From contig NZ_JANAFB010000013.1 of assembly GCF_024199905.1 (NCBI RefSeq), positions 21,546-85,545 of the forward strand: a DNA stretch of 64,000 nt, given 5' to 3'. Shown here one piece after another: positions 1 to 10,219 of the stretch (position 1 is the stretch's first letter; the number at the start of each line of letters is the position of its first letter). This DNA is from Rothia santali. GTDB taxonomy: Bacteria > Actinomycetota > Actinomycetes > Actinomycetales > Micrococcaceae. The notes beneath the pieces were generated by a model. The model worked only from the letters and a program-made list of their open reading frames with translations, was not told the DNA's origin and did no database searches. The position numbers were made by a program, and so were the translations under genes.

Positions 1-720
1 GCCCCGATCCCGGCCGACGCCGTCGCGATCCTTCCCCCCGCGCCCGCCGTCCCGCCCGCGGACCCCGCCGGCGCCCTGGACCCCGTGCATGCGGCGCTCA
101 GCGCGATCGCCGCCGGCGGGCTCGTCGTCGTGGTCGACGACGAGGACCGCGAGAACGAGGGCGACCTCGTCGGCGCGGCCGCCCTCGCCGACCCCGAGCG
201 CCTGGGCATGATGATCCGCTACTCCTCCGGCGTCGTCTGCGCCCCCATGACCGGGCGGCGGGCCGACGCGCTCGCGCTGCCCCCGATGGTCGCGCGCAAC
301 GAGGACCCCAAGGGCACCGCCTACACGATCACCTGCGACGCGGCGGCCGGGGTCAGCACCGGGATCAGCGCGGCCGACCGGGCCCTGACGCTGAACCTGC
401 TCGCCGACGCGCGCACCGCGCCCGCCGACCTCACCCGCCCCGGGCACATCCTGCCGCTGCGCGCCGTCGACGGCGGCGTCGCCGAGCGCCCGGGACACAC
501 CGAGGCCTCGGTCGAGCTCGCCCGGCTGGCCGGCCTCCCGGAGGTCGGCTACATCGCCGAGCTGGTCCACGACGACGGCTCGATGATGCGCTTCGACGCC
601 CTGCGCCGCTTCGCCACGGAGCACGGCCTGCCCATGATCTCGATCGAGGCGCTCGCGGCCTACGCCGCCGAGGACGCCGAGACCACCCAGAACCCCACCG
701 AGGAGGAGCTGCGAGCATGA
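1..720 (+). CDS. ribB: 3,4-dihydroxy-2-butanone 4-phosphate synthase (5' partial)
   Basis: Converts ribulose 5-phosphate to 3,4-dihydroxy-2-butanone 4-phosphate plus formate, the four-carbon donor of riboflavin synthesis. The hallmark [11 protein letters not shown] (acidic metal/substrate-binding loop) is near the start, and the [16 protein letters not shown] motif with its catalytic His lies about two-thirds along. The frame is open to the window edge, and the family-like [11 protein letters not shown] lies before and across the GTG at 85, so the true start is probably outside the window; GTG 85 is the first possible internal start and has no ribosome-binding site. It is a stand-alone domain, not the RibBA fusion common in actinobacteria, but its stop overlaps ribA (ATGA), which suggests translational coupling. 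Confidence 0.93.
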   Translation, partial: APIPADAVAILPPAPAVPPADPAGALDPVHAALSAIAAGGLVVVVDDEDRENEGDLVGAAALADPERLGMMIRYSSGVVCAPMTGRRADALALPPMVARNEDPKGTAYTITCDAAAGVSTGISAADRALTLNLLADARTAPADLTRPGHILPLRAVDGGVAERPGHTEASVELARLAGLPEVGYIAELVHDDGSMMRFDALRRFATEHGLPMISIEALAAYAAEDAETTQNPTEEELRA

Positions 721-1415
721 CCGACACGCGCCGAGCGGACCCCGAGGAGTTCTTCCCCGAACCGGGCCGCCTCGTCCCCCGCACGGACCCCGAGCTCCTC
801 GCCGTGACCGACCCCGTGACCGTCCCCACCCAGCACGGCTCCTTCGCGGTCCGGGCCTGGGGGTTCGCGGACGGCTCCGAGCACCTGAGCGCGACGGCGC
901 TGGGCCCGGACGGCACCCCCGTCCTCGGCTCCGACGAGGCGCCCTACGTGCGCCTGCACTCGGAGTGCCTGACCGGCGACGTCTTCGGCTCCCGGCGCTG
1001 CGACTGCGGCCCGCAGCTGCAGGAGGGGCTGCGCATCATCGCCCGCCACGGCGGGACGCTGGTGTACCTGCGGCAGCACGAGGGCCGCGGGATCGGCCTG
1101 GTCAACAAGCTGCGCGCCTACGCGCTGCAGGACGCGGGCCTGGACACCCTGGACGCGAACCTCGAGCTCGGCCTCCCCGCCGACGCGCGGGACTACCGCC
1201 AGGCCGCCCGCATCCTGGAGGGCCTGGGCATCACGACCCTGCACCTGGTGACCAACAACCCCGCCAAGGCCGAGGCGCTCGAACAGCAGGGGCTGACCGT
1301 CCGGACGCTCGAGCCGGACGTCATCGAGCCCGTGCCCGAGAACGCCCGCTACCTCGCGACCAAGCGGGACCGGATGCGCCACCGCATCCTCCTGCAGCCG
1401 CCCGCGGGGACCTGA
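717..1415 (+). CDS. ribA: GTP cyclohydrolase II
   Basis: Opens GTP to 2,5-diamino-6-ribosylamino-pyrimidinone 5'-phosphate, the first committed step of riboflavin synthesis. The zinc site [15 protein letters not shown] supplies the three conserved cysteines, and [19 protein letters not shown] is the family GTP-binding/catalytic segment. At 232 residues it is slightly longer than many single-domain enzymes because of about 35 extra N-terminal residues. The ATG overlaps the ribB stop by four bases. Ends 99 bp before ribH, so ribB-ribA-ribH read as one transcription unit. Confidence 0.95.
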   Translation: MTDTRRADPEEFFPEPGRLVPRTDPELLAVTDPVTVPTQHGSFAVRAWGFADGSEHLSATALGPDGTPVLGSDEAPYVRLHSECLTGDVFGSRRCDCGPQLQEGLRIIARHGGTLVYLRQHEGRGIGLVNKLRAYALQDAGLDTLDANLELGLPADARDYRQAARILEGLGITTLHLVTNNPAKAEALEQQGLTVRTLEPDVIEPVPENARYLATKRDRMRHRILLQPPAGT

Positions 1416-1514
1416 GGACCCGGCCGCCGGCGCCCCCTCACACCGCCCCCCGTCCGAGAACCACCCACGACCCGCGCACCGCCCGGTGCGTCCCGACCCC
1501 GAGGAGAAGAACCC

Positions 1515-1988
1515 ATGGCAGGAACCGGAGCCCACACCCCCCAGCTCGAGGAGCTCGACGGGAGCGGCCTGCGCGTCGCCGTCGTCGCCGCCTCGTGGCA
1601 CACCGTCGTGATGGACGGGCTGGTCGCCGGCGCCCGGCGCGCCCTGGAGGAGGCCGGCGTCGACGACGTCACCCTGGTCCGCGTCCCCGGCTCCTTCGAG
1701 CTGCCGGTGGCCGCCGCCCGGCTGGCCGCGGACCACGACGCCGTCGTCGCGCTCGGCGTCGTCATCCGCGGCGGCACCCCGCACTTCGACTACGTCTGCC
1801 AGGCCGCGACCGACGGCCTCGGCCGGGTGGCCCTGGACTCCGGCAAGCCCGTCGGGTTCGGCCTGCTCACCTGCGACGACGAGCAGCAGGCCCTGGACCG
1901 CGCGGGCCTGGAGGGCTCGCACGAGGACAAGGGCTACGAGGCGGCCGCCGCGGCCGTCGAGACCGCCGATGCGCTGAGCGCGTTGTAG
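1515..1988 (+). CDS. ribH: 6,7-dimethyl-8-ribityllumazine synthase
   Basis: Condenses 5-amino-6-ribitylaminouracil with the RibB product to lumazine, usually as a large icosahedral or pentameric shell. Visible motifs are VAASWH near residue 25, [27 protein letters not shown] (with the catalytic His region) and [19 protein letters not shown] clear GAGGAGAAG ribosome-binding site precedes the ATG. At 157 residues it is normal length. Riboflavin synthase (ribE) is not visible here and is presumably upstream of the window with ribB. Confidence 0.96.
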   Translation: MAGTGAHTPQLEELDGSGLRVAVVAASWHTVVMDGLVAGARRALEEAGVDDVTLVRVPGSFELPVAAARLAADHDAVVALGVVIRGGTPHFDYVCQAATDGLGRVALDSGKPVGFGLLTCDDEQQALDRAGLEGSHEDKGYEAAAAAVETADALSAL

Positions 1989-1998
1989 GGTGGTCAGC

Positions 1999-2262
1999 GT
2001 GAAAACCTTCGATAGCCTCTTCGCCGAACTGTCCGACAAAGCCCGGGACCGCCCCGAGGGCTCCCGCACCGTCGCCGAGCTCGACTCCGGGGTCCATGGG
2101 ATCGGCAAGAAGGTCATCGAGGAGGCGGGCGAGGTCTGGATCGCTGCCGAGTACCAGTCCGACGAGGAGCTGTCCGAGGAGATCTCGCAGCTGCTCTACC
2201 ATCTGCAGGTGCTCATGATCTCCCGCGGGCTCAGCCCGCAGGACGTCTACCGCCACCTCTAG
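1999..2262 (+). CDS. hisE: phosphoribosyl-ATP pyrophosphatase
   Basis: Second step of histidine synthesis: hydrolyses PR-ATP to [19 protein letters not shown] followed by [21 protein letters not shown] is the MazG-like fold with metal-binding EExxE residues. Two in-frame GTG codons are possible (1990 and 1999). I chose 1999 because an AGGG/GGTGG purine stretch lies just upstream and the protein then begins VKTF, as in relatives. It starts only a few bases after ribH, so it may share the rib transcript. 87 residues. Confidence 0.9.
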   Translation: MKTFDSLFAELSDKARDRPEGSRTVAELDSGVHGIGKKVIEEAGEVWIAAEYQSDEELSEEISQLLYHLQVLMISRGLSPQDVYRHL

Positions 2263-2309
2263 ACCCGACCCGGACACCCCGCCCCACCACCGAAGGACCC
2301 GAACCACCC

Positions 2310-3155
2310 ATGCTGCGCATCGCCGTGCCCAACAAGGGCGCCCTCTCCCAGGCCTCCCAGACCATGCTCATCGAGGCCGGATACCTCCAGCGCCGCGACA
2401 CCCGCGAGCTGGTGATCGCCGACGAGGAGAACAACGTCGAGTTCTTCTACCTCCGCCCGCGCGACATCGCCGTCTACGTCGGCTCCGGCATCCTCGACGT
2501 CGGGATCACCGGCCGTGACCTGCTCCTGGACTCCGAGGGCGCCGCCGAGGAGGCCCTCGCCCTGGGCTTCGCGAAGTCCACCTTCCGGTTCGCCGGTCCC
2601 GCCGGGGAGTTCTCCGACGTGCGCCAGCTGGCCGGCAAGCGCGTGGCCACCAGCTACGACAAGCTGCTCCGGCAGCACCTCGCGGACGCGGGGATCGACG
2701 CCGGCGTCGTGCGGCTGGACGGGGCGATCGAGTCCTCGATCCGGCTCGGCGTGGCCGACGCGATCGCCGACGTCGTCGAGACCGGCAACACCATGCGCGC
2801 CGCAGGCCTGGAGGTCTTCGGCGAGCCGATCATGCGCTCCGAGGCCCTGCTGATCCGCCAGCAGGACGTGCAGGACACCGACGCCGTGGACATCCTCTCC
2901 CGGCGCCTGCAGGGCGTCCTGGTGGCCCGGCAGTACGTGATGATGGACTACGACATCCGCGAGGACCTGCTCGAGGCGGCCACGGCCGTGACCCCGGGCC
3001 TGGAGGCGCCGACCGTCTCCGCGCTGTCCCGCGAGGGCTGGGTGGCCGTGCGCGCGATGGTCCCCAAGGGCGGCACCAACCAGACCATGGACCGCCTGTA
3101 CGAGGTCGGGGCGCGGGCCATCCTCGTCTCGCCGATCGCGGCCGCGCGCCTCTAG
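2310..3155 (+). CDS. hisG: ATP phosphoribosyltransferase (long form)
   Basis: First and feedback-controlled step of histidine synthesis, joining ATP and PRPP. The chain of 281 residues is the long, hexameric type: two catalytic periplasmic-binding-like domains, with the phosphate loop region [20 protein letters not shown], then a C-terminal regulatory domain (about 210-281, [20 protein letters not shown]) that binds histidine. RBS-like GAAGGA lies upstream. It follows hisE by 47 bp, the classic hisE-hisG pair. Confidence 0.96.
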   Translation: MLRIAVPNKGALSQASQTMLIEAGYLQRRDTRELVIADEENNVEFFYLRPRDIAVYVGSGILDVGITGRDLLLDSEGAAEEALALGFAKSTFRFAGPAGEFSDVRQLAGKRVATSYDKLLRQHLADAGIDAGVVRLDGAIESSIRLGVADAIADVVETGNTMRAAGLEVFGEPIMRSEALLIRQQDVQDTDAVDILSRRLQGVLVARQYVMMDYDIREDLLEAATAVTPGLEAPTVSALSREGWVAVRAMVPKGGTNQTMDRLYEVGARAILVSPIAAARL

Positions 3156-3177
3156 GGCCGCGGGGAGGAGAACGCAC

Positions 3178-3942
3178 ATGGGTGTCGCCATCCGAGTCAT
3201 CCCCTGCCTGGACGTCGACGCCGGGCGGGTCGTGAAGGGCGTGAACTTCGAGGGGCTCCGGGACGCCGGGGACCCGGTCGAGCTCGCCAAGCGCTACAAC
3301 GAGGCCGGGGCCGACGAGCTCACGTTCCTCGACGTCACCGCCTCCTCCGGCGAGCGGGAGACCACCTTCGACATCGTGGCCCGCACGGCCGAGCAGGTCT
3401 TCATCCCGCTCACGGTGGGCGGCGGGGTCCGCGGGGTGGACGACGTCGACCGCCTCCTGCGCGCCGGCGCCGACAAGGCCTCGATCAACACCGCGGCCAT
3501 CCGCGACCCGGACGTGATCGACGCGATCGCCCAGCGCTTCGGCAACCAGGTGCTCGTGCTGTCGGTGGACGCCAAGCGGACCGGGAACACGCCGTCGGGC
3601 TTCGAGATCACCACGCACGGCGGGCGACGGCTGACCGGGATCGACGCCGTGGAGTGGGCCCGGGAGGGCGCCCGGCGCGGGGCGGGGGAGATCCTGCTGA
3701 ACTCGATGGACGCCGACGGCACGCGCGAGGGCTTCGACGTCGAGATGATCCGCGCCGTGCGCGCCGCGGTGGACGTGCCGCTGATCGCCTCGGGCGGGGC
3801 CGGCAAGCCCGCGGACTTCCCGCCGGCCATCGCCGCGGGGGCCGACGCCGTGCTGGCCGCCTCGGTCTTCCACTTCGGCCCTGACCACGCGATCGCCGAG
3901 GTCAAGGACGCGATCCGCGCGGCGGGGTACGAGGTCCGCTGA
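3178..3942 (+). CDS. hisF: imidazole glycerol phosphate synthase cyclase subunit
   Basis: The (beta/alpha)8 cyclase half of IGP synthase; it receives ammonia from HisH and makes IGP plus AICAR. Key parts: [17 protein letters not shown] with the first catalytic Asp, [27 protein letters not shown], a second Asp in the LSVDAKR strand, and the phosphate-binding SGGAGK near the C-terminus. 254 residues, RBS GGGGAGGAG. Ends convergent with the next minus-strand gene. Other his genes (hisD, C, B, H, A) are absent from the window, so the pathway is dispersed. Confidence 0.96.
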   Translation: MGVAIRVIPCLDVDAGRVVKGVNFEGLRDAGDPVELAKRYNEAGADELTFLDVTASSGERETTFDIVARTAEQVFIPLTVGGGVRGVDDVDRLLRAGADKASINTAAIRDPDVIDAIAQRFGNQVLVLSVDAKRTGNTPSGFEITTHGGRRLTGIDAVEWAREGARRGAGEILLNSMDADGTREGFDVEMIRAVRAAVDVPLIASGGAGKPADFPPAIAAGADAVLAASVFHFGPDHAIAEVKDAIRAAGYEVR

Positions 3943-3958
3943 GGCCGCGGGCCCGCCC

Positions 3959-3990
3959 GGGGTGAGCCGCCGCGCGACGGGCTCAGCCCC
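3959..3990. terminator. hairpin between convergent genes
   Basis: GGGG-T-GAGCC and GGCTC-A-GCCCC form an imperfect stem between hisF and the minus-strand gene that ends at 3983. There is no clear T run on either side, so it is only a candidate bidirectional terminator; it overlaps the last codons of the minus-strand gene. Confidence 0.4.
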
Positions 3991-4663
3991 TGCTCACCCG
4001 CGCCGCGCCCTGCCGCCCCGAGAGGTAGAGGAGCAGGTCCACCGGCTCGCCCTCCAGGACGGTGAACGTCCCTTCCGAGGGCGCGCGGACCACGCGCTGC
4101 ACCAGGCCGCCGACGCGCGACTGCGCCGCGGGACGGCGGATCGTGCGCGAGCCCAGGGCCGGGCGGCCCTCGGAGTCGGTGCCCACCAGCTCGAGCCCGT
4201 CCGGGTAGTCCTTGGCGAACATCGCCAGCGGCGGGCGCAGCTGGTCCCAGACGCGCTGCCGCTCGTCGGGGGCGAAGGGGCCGACCCCGGCCGCCCGCCG
4301 CGTGGCCTCCGCCGAGCCGCGGCGGGCGTCCTCCCGGTGGATCACGTACTCCACGAAGTTCATCGCGGCGTCCACGCGCGCCGAGCGCCGGCTCAGCGGG
4401 CTCGCCTCCCGGAACTCCGCGACGCCGCGGGCGTAGCCCTCGGGATCGGCCATGGCCTCGGCCCGCTCCTGAAGCAGCCGCTCCGTGCGGTCCTTGAGCG
4501 GGGGCAGGAAGATGCCGGCCGCGGCGTCGGGCCGGGTCTCGCGGAGGAGCAGGTGGGCCAGGAGGTGCTGGGAGTCCCACCCCTCGCAGAGCGTGGGGCT
4601 GCCGGGGCCCACCGCCTCGAGGACGTCGGCCAGGTTCTCGCGCAGGTCTGTGATGACGGTCAT
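3983..4663 (-). CDS. TIGR03085-type metal-binding (DinB/MDMPI-like) protein
   Basis: Resembles the TIGR03085 family, actinobacterial four-helix DinB-like proteins related to mycothiol-dependent maleylpyruvate isomerases. Seen: GSPTLCEGWDSQHLLAHLLLRE near the N-terminus (the W-x-x-x-x-L-x-A-H metal-ligand type), RPDAAAGIFLPPL, then AMNFVEYVIHREDARRG (second His cluster). The substrate is unknown. Start: ATG 4672 overlaps a TAGGAT -10 hexamer, whereas ATG 4663 lies 7 nt after it, so I chose 4663 as a leaderless start (226 residues). It is divergent from hisI but has no obvious pathway link. Confidence 0.8.
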   Translation of the reverse strand: MTVITDLRENLADVLEAVGPGSPTLCEGWDSQHLLAHLLLRETRPDAAAGIFLPPLKDRTERLLQERAEAMADPEGYARGVAEFREASPLSRRSARVDAAMNFVEYVIHREDARRGSAEATRRAAGVGPFAPDERQRVWDQLRPPLAMFAKDYPDGLELVGTDSEGRPALGSRTIRRPAAQSRVGGLVQRVVRAPSEGTFTVLEGEPVDLLLYLSGRQGAARVSRG

Positions 4664-4670
4664 GCTGTCC

Positions 4671-4719
4671 ATCCTAGGGGCCGGGGGACCCGTCCGCCCG
4701 CCGCGCCAGGCGGTACAGT
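4671..4719. promoter_or_regulatory. divergent leaderless promoters
   Basis: Two facing -10 hexamers lie in a 62-bp divergent gap. On the minus strand TAGGAT (4676-4671) ends 7 nt before ATG 4663. On the plus strand TACAGT (4714-4719) ends 6 nt before GTG 4726. Both put the expected transcription start at or next to the start codon, the geometry of leaderless mRNAs common in actinobacteria. No strong -35 is seen for either. Confidence 0.6.
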
Positions 4720-4725
4720 GGGCCC

Positions 4726-5136
4726 GTGATGAATCCCCACGACGAGACCCCGGACGCCGCCGCGTCCCTGGACCCCCAGGTCGCCGAGCGGCTCAAGAAG
4801 GACACCGCCGGCCTGGTCGCCGCCATCATCCAGCAGCACGACACCGGCGAGGTGCTGATGCTCGGCTGGATGGACGAGGAGGCGCTGCGCCGCACCCTGA
4901 CGAGCGGGCGGGTGACCTTCTGGTCCCGCTCGCGCGGGGAGTACTGGCGCAAGGGGGACACCTCGGGCCACGTTCAGCGGGTCGTGTCCGCGGCGCTGGA
5001 CTGCGACGGCGACGCCCTGCTGATCCGCGTGGACCAGGTCGGGGCCGCGTGCCACACCGGGACCCGGACCTGCTTCGAGGGACGCACGCTGCCCACGGTC
5101 GCGGGGACGGCCGCCGCCGAGAGGAGCGCACCGTGA
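4726..5136 (+). CDS. hisI: phosphoribosyl-AMP cyclohydrolase
   Basis: Third step of histidine synthesis: opens the purine ring of PR-AMP. Zinc/magnesium site motifs are [26 protein letters not shown] and [11 protein letters not shown], all intact. 136 residues. GTG 4726 is chosen because a TACAGT -10 ends 6 nt upstream (leaderless); the adjacent ATG 4729 is equally possible. The stop overlaps the GTG of trpE (GTGA), so a histidine gene leads a tryptophan operon, an arrangement known in actinobacteria. Confidence 0.94.
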   Translation: MMNPHDETPDAAASLDPQVAERLKKDTAGLVAAIIQQHDTGEVLMLGWMDEEALRRTLTSGRVTFWSRSRGEYWRKGDTSGHVQRVVSAALDCDGDALLIRVDQVGAACHTGTRTCFEGRTLPTVAGTAAAERSAP

Positions 5137-6707
5137 ACCGCACCGACGGCATCCGCCCCGGCCGCGAGGAGTTCCTCGAGCTGGCGGGCAGGCACCGCGT
5201 CATCCCCGTCAGCGTCACGGTGGTCGCCGACGCCCTGACGCCCATCGGCATCTACCGCTCGCTGGTCGCCCGCGACGGCGTCCCCGCGCCCGGCTCCTTC
5301 CTGCTCGAGTCCGCCAATGAGGGGGCCACGTGGTCCCGCTACTCCTTCATCGGCGTCGACTCGCCCTCCACGCTGACCGTCCGCGACGGCGAGGCGCACT
5401 GGCAGGGCACCGTCCCCGAGGGCGCGCCCACGGGCGGGGACCCGGTCGAGGCCATCCGCCAGACCCTGCGCATGCTGCACACCGAGTCCTTCGAGGACCT
5501 GCCGCCGCTGACCTCCGGCTTGGTGGGGTACCTCGGCTGGGACACCGTCCGGCACTGGGAGCGCCTGCCCAGCCCGCCCCCGGACGACCTCGGCCTGCCC
5601 GAGTTCGCCCTGAACCTCGTGGCGGACATGGCCATCCACGACCACCGGGACGGCACGGTCACCCTGGTCGCCAACGCGATCAACTGGGACGACAGCCCGG
5701 AGCGGGCGGACCGCGCGTACGACGACGCCGTCGGGCGCCTGCGCGAGATGCTCCGCCGCCTCGCCGAGCCGATCGGCACCACCACGGTCTCGCGGTTCGC
5801 CCCCGGGGACACGCTGCGCGAGCGGATGGAGCGCGACGTCGTCGAGAGCTGGGACCGCCAGCAGTTCCTCAACCGGATCGTGGAGGGCAAGCACGCCATC
5901 TACGACGGCGACATCTTCCAGGTGGTCATCTCCCGGCGCTTCGAGACCGAGTGCGGGGCCTCCCCGCTGGACGTCTACCGCGTGCTGCGCCAGACCAACC
6001 CCTCGCCGTACATGTACCTCTACACCTTCGCCGACGCCGAGCGGCCCGAGGAGAGCTTCAGCATCGTCGGCTCCTCCCCGGAGGCCCTGGTCACGGTCCA
6101 CGGGGACCGGGCGCAGACGCACCCGATCGCCGGCTCCCGCCCCCGCGGCGAGACGCGGGCCGAGGACCTCGCGCTGGCCGAGGAGCTCCTGGCGGACGAG
6201 AAGGAGCGCTCGGAGCACCTCATGCTGGTGGACCTCGCGCGCAACGACCTGTCCAAGATCGCCGAGCCGGGGACCGTGGACGTCACCCAGTTCATGGAGA
6301 TCGAGCGGTTCAGCCACATCATGCACATCTCCTCGACCGTGGAGGCGAGGCTGCGCGAGGGCGCCGAGGCCTACGACGTCCTGCGGGCCACGTTCCCGGC
6401 CGGGACGCTGTCCGGGGCGCCGAAGCCGCGGGCGATGCAGCTGCTCGACGAGTACGAGCCGCACCGGCGTGGCGTGTACGGCGGCGTCGTCGGCTACTTC
6501 GACTTCGCCGGGAACATGGACATGGCGATCGCGATCCGCACCGCCCTGCTGCGCGGCGGCCGGGCCTACGTGCAGGCCGGCGCCGGCATCGTGGCGGACT
6601 CTGTCCCGGAGACCGAGGCCGCCGAGACCGTCAGCAAGTCCGCCGCGCCGCTGCGCGCGGTGCTGCTGGCCGAGTCCCTGAGGAGCCTGGGGGAGGAGAC
6701 CTCATGA
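5133..6707 (+). CDS. trpE: anthranilate synthase component I
   Basis: Makes anthranilate from chorismate with TrpG-supplied ammonia. The N-terminal regulatory domain ([19 protein letters not shown], with the LLES tryptophan-feedback element) is followed by the chorismate-binding domain: [47 protein letters not shown] and [14 protein letters not shown]. The start is the GTG overlapping the hisI stop, giving 524 residues, normal for TrpE. The frame is open upstream, but the family N-terminus ([16 protein letters not shown]) matches this GTG. No trpG or trpD is nearby, so those subunits lie elsewhere. Confidence 0.96.
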   Translation: MNRTDGIRPGREEFLELAGRHRVIPVSVTVVADALTPIGIYRSLVARDGVPAPGSFLLESANEGATWSRYSFIGVDSPSTLTVRDGEAHWQGTVPEGAPTGGDPVEAIRQTLRMLHTESFEDLPPLTSGLVGYLGWDTVRHWERLPSPPPDDLGLPEFALNLVADMAIHDHRDGTVTLVANAINWDDSPERADRAYDDAVGRLREMLRRLAEPIGTTTVSRFAPGDTLRERMERDVVESWDRQQFLNRIVEGKHAIYDGDIFQVVISRRFETECGASPLDVYRVLRQTNPSPYMYLYTFADAERPEESFSIVGSSPEALVTVHGDRAQTHPIAGSRPRGETRAEDLALAEELLADEKERSEHLMLVDLARNDLSKIAEPGTVDVTQFMEIERFSHIMHISSTVEARLREGAEAYDVLRATFPAGTLSGAPKPRAMQLLDEYEPHRRGVYGGVVGYFDFAGNMDMAIAIRTALLRGGRAYVQAGAGIVADSVPETEAAETVSKSAAPLRAVLLAESLRSLGEETS

Positions 6708-7435
6708 GCACACCGACACCCGATCCCGCCGCCCAGGGCCGCGAGCCGGCCGGGCGGGAGCCCGCGACCGGTCCCGCGGGCCCGGTCCCCACGGAACCCG
6801 CGACCGGGCCCGGGGGCCGGGGGCCCGAGCCCACGGTCCAGGCCGCCGGGGACTCCCGCCCGCGCGGCGGGGGCGCCGGCCGGGCGACCCTGCTGGGCCT
6901 GCTCGTCCCGGGGCTCGCGTTCCTGACCAGCCTGCCCACCTGGATCCACGCCGAGGCCGCCAGCGTCCTGCAGGAGCAGCGGATCGACGTCACGGGGACC
7001 CAGGCCGCGCCGGCGGTCACCGCGCTCTCGCTCGCCGCGCTGGCCGCGGTGCTGGCGCTGCGCATCTCCGGCCGCGTCCTGCGCATGATCATCAGCGTCG
7101 TGATCGCCGCCGCGGGGCTGGGCACGGGCGCCGCCGTCGTGACCGTCCTGACGGACCCGGCGCTGGCCGCCCGGACCCAGGTGAGCGAGGCGACCAACGT
7201 CACCGGCGCCGACGGCTCCTACGTCCTCACCGTGTGGCCCTGGCTGTGCCTGGTGCTCGCCGCCGCGACCGTGGTGACCGCCGTCTGGCTGCTGCTGACC
7301 AGCCGCCACTGGCGCACCAACTCCCGCCGCTTCGAGCGCTCCCCGCAGCGGGCCGGCGCGCCCGGCGCGAGCGGGCACGCCGACGACATCGACGCCTGGG
7401 ACTCCCTGTCCGAGGGGCGCGACCCGACCGACTGA
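6704..7435 (+). CDS. Trp biosynthesis-associated membrane protein (TIGR02234-like)
   Basis: Small integral membrane protein always found in actinobacterial trp clusters; its function is unknown. The first about 60 residues are Pro/Gly-rich and probably cytosolic. Four hydrophobic segments follow at about 62-80, 102-120, 126-148 and 174-198, with a conserved-looking LTSLPTW in the first. A charged tail follows. ATG overlaps the trpE stop (ATGA), which implies coupled translation. 243 residues. Family assignment rests on position, topology and the LPTW-like element rather than catalytic residues. Confidence 0.82.
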   Translation: MSTPTPDPAAQGREPAGREPATGPAGPVPTEPATGPGGRGPEPTVQAAGDSRPRGGGAGRATLLGLLVPGLAFLTSLPTWIHAEAASVLQEQRIDVTGTQAAPAVTALSLAALAAVLALRISGRVLRMIISVVIAAAGLGTGAAVVTVLTDPALAARTQVSEATNVTGADGSYVLTVWPWLCLVLAAATVVTAVWLLLTSRHWRTNSRRFERSPQRAGAPGASGHADDIDAWDSLSEGRDPTD

Positions 7436-7495
7436 TCGGGGCGCCGCCCGCCCCGGCCACCGCGTGCCCGCTCGGCGGGCGCCCGCAAAGTGTTC

Positions 7496-7501
7496 TAGAA
7501 T
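7496..7501 (+). promoter_or_regulatory. -10 element before small trp-locus membrane gene
   Basis: TAGAAT, close to the TATAAT consensus, 54 nt before the GTG at 7555. No convincing -35 lies 17 nt upstream. A GGGGC/GCCCC hairpin at about 7438-7455 could end the preceding transcript, so this may be an internal promoter for the 7555 gene and trpCBA. Confidence 0.45.
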
Positions 7502-7554
7502 GTAGCCCGAAGCGCGACCGGTTCGCGCACCCGCATCGCCTAGGAGGACTCCCC

Positions 7555-7809
7555 GTGAGCAACGAAGACCGGACCGTCCTGGTCCCCGAGGTCGTGGACG
7601 GCCATGGAAGCACCGTCGCAGCTTGGACCCTGGTGATCGTCGTGACGCTCGGCCTGATCGTCGCGACCGTCGCCTTCGACACCTTCCACACCGTCGGGAT
7701 GATCATCGGCGGCGTCATCATGGCGCTCGGCATCGTCGCGAGCCTGGTCCTGAAGGGCATGGGCTTCGGCAAGGGCGGGTCCCGCACCAAGAGCCACTCG
7801 AGCCACTGA
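7555..7809 (+). CDS. HGxxPAAW-type small membrane protein
   Basis: 84-residue protein with GHGSTVAAW near residue 17, matching the HGxxPAAW signature of short actinobacterial membrane proteins that sit next to trp genes. Two hydrophobic helices follow (about 22-42 and 45-65), then a Gly/Lys/His-rich cytosolic tail. The proline of the usual motif is replaced by valine. A strong AGGAGG lies 8 nt before the GTG. Function unknown; its fixed place between trpE and trpC suggests a role near the membrane in tryptophan or chorismate metabolism, which is inference only. Confidence 0.85.
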   Translation: MSNEDRTVLVPEVVDGHGSTVAAWTLVIVVTLGLIVATVAFDTFHTVGMIIGGVIMALGIVASLVLKGMGFGKGGSRTKSHSSH

Positions 7810-7823
7810 TCCGGCCGATCGAG

Positions 7824-7858
7824 CAGCGTCCCCTGATGAACCTGTCAGTGGGGCGCTG
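7824..7858 (+). terminator. hairpin upstream of trpC
   Basis: CAGCG-T-CCCC-TGA pairs with TCA-GT-GGGG-CGCTG around an 8-nt loop, with a weak TT-rich stretch after it. It may be a terminator of the small membrane gene or part of an attenuator before trpC. No leader peptide with clustered Trp codons was found next to it. Confidence 0.4.
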
Positions 7859-7972
7859 TTCGCTTAACCGCCCGGCGGGCGCCGCAGCCGCGGTCCCGGA
7901 GGGCGCCGGGCCGGGCAGCCGGCCGGGCCGGGTCCACACACACCACCAGCAGAATCGGGAACAGAACGCCAC

Positions 7973-8818
7973 ATGACAGTCTTGGACGACATCATCGCCG
8001 GAGTCCGCGAGGACCTGCACGCCCGCCAGCGCGAGGTATCCCTCGAGGAGCTCAAGGAGCGGGTGGCCTCCGTCTCGCCGGCCCGCGACGCGCTCTCGGC
8101 CCTGCGGGGCCCCGCGGCGAGCACGGTGGAGATCATCGCCGAGGTCAAGCGCGCCAGCCCCTCCAAGGGCGACCTCTCGGACATCCCCGAGCCGGCCGCC
8201 CTGGCCCACGAGTACGAGGCCGGGGGAGCCGCCGCGATCTCGGTGCTGACCGAGGGCCGCCGCTTCAAGGGCTCGCTCGCCGACCTCGACGCCGTCCGCT
8301 CGGCCGTGTCGATCCCGCTGCTGCGCAAGGACTTCACGATCGACCCCTACATGATCTGGGAGGCCCGCGCGCACGGCGCCGACCTGATCCTGCTGATCGT
8401 CGCCGCGCTCGACGACGAGCAGCTCCGGGAGTACCTCGAGCTCACCCACCGGCTGGGCATGAACGCGATCGTCGAGACCCACACCCCGGAGGAGATCCGG
8501 CGGGCCGCCGACCTCGGCGCGAAGATCATCGGCGTCAACGTCCGCAACCTCAAGACGCTGGAGACGGACAACACCCACTTCTCGAGCCTGGTCGAGCACC
8601 TGCCGGAGGGCCCGGTCATCGTGGCCGAGTCCGGCGTCGCCGGGCCCGAGGACGTCGCGGCGTACGCGAGCTCCGGCGCGCAGGTGGTGCTGGTGGGCGA
8701 GGCGCTCGTGCGCAACCGCGACCCCCGCGAGGCCGTGGGAGACTTCAAGAACAGCGGCCGCAAGGCCCGCACCGGCTATCTCGAGACCGCACAGAACGAG
8801 GACGAGCATGCAGAGTAA
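7973..8818 (+). CDS. trpC: indole-3-glycerol phosphate synthase
   Basis: Ring closure of carboxyphenylaminodeoxyribulose phosphate to indoleglycerol phosphate. TIM-barrel motifs are present: [16 protein letters not shown] (catalytic Lys), [16 protein letters not shown] (second catalytic Lys), [10 protein letters not shown], and the phosphate loop [29 protein letters not shown]. 281 residues, of which the last about 20 form a charged tail. Not fused to TrpF. Its stop overlaps the trpB start by 11 bases. Confidence 0.96.
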   Translation: MTVLDDIIAGVREDLHARQREVSLEELKERVASVSPARDALSALRGPAASTVEIIAEVKRASPSKGDLSDIPEPAALAHEYEAGGAAAISVLTEGRRFKGSLADLDAVRSAVSIPLLRKDFTIDPYMIWEARAHGADLILLIVAALDDEQLREYLELTHRLGMNAIVETHTPEEIRRAADLGAKIIGVNVRNLKTLETDNTHFSSLVEHLPEGPVIVAESGVAGPEDVAAYASSGAQVVLVGEALVRNRDPREAVGDFKNSGRKARTGYLETAQNEDEHAE

Positions 8819-10217
8819 CCCCGAGCAGCGGGCGGACCGCGACCTGGCCGAGGGCTTCCTCGGCGTCGCCGGCGCCAGCCTCAAGGAGGCGCCCGGCCCC
8901 TACTTCGGCGAGTACGGCGGGCGCTGGATGCCCGAGTCGCTGATCCGGGCCATGGACGAGCTCGAGGACACCTTCGAGAAGGCCAAGGCCGACCCGGAGT
9001 TCCTCGAGGAGTTCCAGCGCCTGTCCCGCGAGTACTCCAACCGGCCCTCGCTCCTCACCGAGGCCCAGCGCCTCTCGGAGCGCGCCGGGGCCCGGATCTT
9101 CCTCAAGCGCGAGGACCTGAACCACACCGGCTCGCACAAGATCAACAACGTCATGGGCCAGGCCCTGATCGCCCGCCGCATGGGCAAGACCCGCCTCATC
9201 GCGGAGACCGGGGCGGGCCAGCACGGCGTCGCGACCGCCACCGCGGCCGCGTACTTCGGCATGGAGTGCGTGGTCTACATGGGCGAGGAGGACACCAGCC
9301 GCCAGGCGCTCAACGTGGCCCGGATGCAGCTGCTCGGGGCCCGCGTGATCGCGGTCCAGACCGGCTCGCGCACGCTCAAGGACGCGATCAACGAGGCGCT
9401 GCGGGACTGGGTCGCAAACGTGGACACCACCCATTACCTGCTGGGCACCGCGGCCGGGGCGCATCCGTTCCCCGCCATGGTGCGCTACTTCCACGACGCG
9501 ATCGGCACGGAGGCGCGGGAGCAGCTCCTGGAGGCCACCGGCCGGCTGCCCGACGCCGTCGCGGCCTGCGTGGGCGGCGGCTCCAACGCGATCGGGATGT
9601 TCCACGCCTTCCTGGACGACCCCGACGTCGCGCTCTACGGCTTCGAGGCCGGCGGCGACGGCGTCGACAGCGGCCGGCACGCGGCCACGATCAACCTGGG
9701 CCGCCCCGGTGTGCTGCACGGCGCCCGGACCTACCTCATGCAGGACGAGGACGGGCAGACGATCGAGTCCCACTCGATCTCCGCCGGCCTCGACTACCCC
9801 GGCGTGGGCCCCGAGCACGCGTACCTCTCCGACATCGGCCGGGTCTCCTACGAGGCCGTGACCGACACCGAGGCCATGGACGCGCTGCGCCTGCTGTGCG
9901 AGACCGAGGGCATCATCCCCGCGGTCGAGTCCGCGCACGCCCTGGCCGGGGCCCTGAAGGTCGCCCGCGCCTGGGCCGAGGAGGACCCCGAGGCTGCCCG
10001 CGAGCGGATCCTGGCCGTCTGCCTGTCCGGCCGCGGCGACAAGGACATGGACACCGCCGTGAAGTGGTTCGGCCTCGGCGACGCGATCCCCAGCTCCGAG
10101 CTGCAGGCCGCGGCCGTGAAGGAGCAGACGGGCACGGTCGAGGAGGCCGACCCCGAGGCCGTGGAGGACATGGGCACGGACCAGTACGACGACCCTCGGA
10201 AGGGGACCCAGCACTAG
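8808..10217 (+). CDS. trpB: tryptophan synthase beta chain
   Basis: PLP enzyme joining indole and serine to make tryptophan. [15 protein letters not shown] contains the Schiff-base lysine, [17 protein letters not shown] the substrate-binding glutamate loop, and [13 protein letters not shown] the PLP phosphate site. 469 residues, longer than the about 400 typical because of roughly 30 extra N-terminal residues and an acidic C-terminal tail ([17 protein letters not shown]). Translation is coupled to trpC through the overlap. Confidence 0.97.
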   Translation: MQSNPEQRADRDLAEGFLGVAGASLKEAPGPYFGEYGGRWMPESLIRAMDELEDTFEKAKADPEFLEEFQRLSREYSNRPSLLTEAQRLSERAGARIFLKREDLNHTGSHKINNVMGQALIARRMGKTRLIAETGAGQHGVATATAAAYFGMECVVYMGEEDTSRQALNVARMQLLGARVIAVQTGSRTLKDAINEALRDWVANVDTTHYLLGTAAGAHPFPAMVRYFHDAIGTEAREQLLEATGRLPDAVAACVGGGSNAIGMFHAFLDDPDVALYGFEAGGDGVDSGRHAATINLGRPGVLHGARTYLMQDEDGQTIESHSISAGLDYPGVGPEHAYLSDIGRVSYEAVTDTEAMDALRLLCETEGIIPAVESAHALAGALKVARAWAEEDPEAARERILAVCLSGRGDKDMDTAVKWFGLGDAIPSSELQAAAVKEQTGTVEEADPEAVEDMGTDQYDDPRKGTQH

Positions 10218-10219
10218 AC

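Noticed and set aside
7810..7972. Trp attenuator with leader peptide before trpC.
   Set aside because: A hairpin exists, but no short frame with clustered Trp codons and no alternative stem pairing was found.
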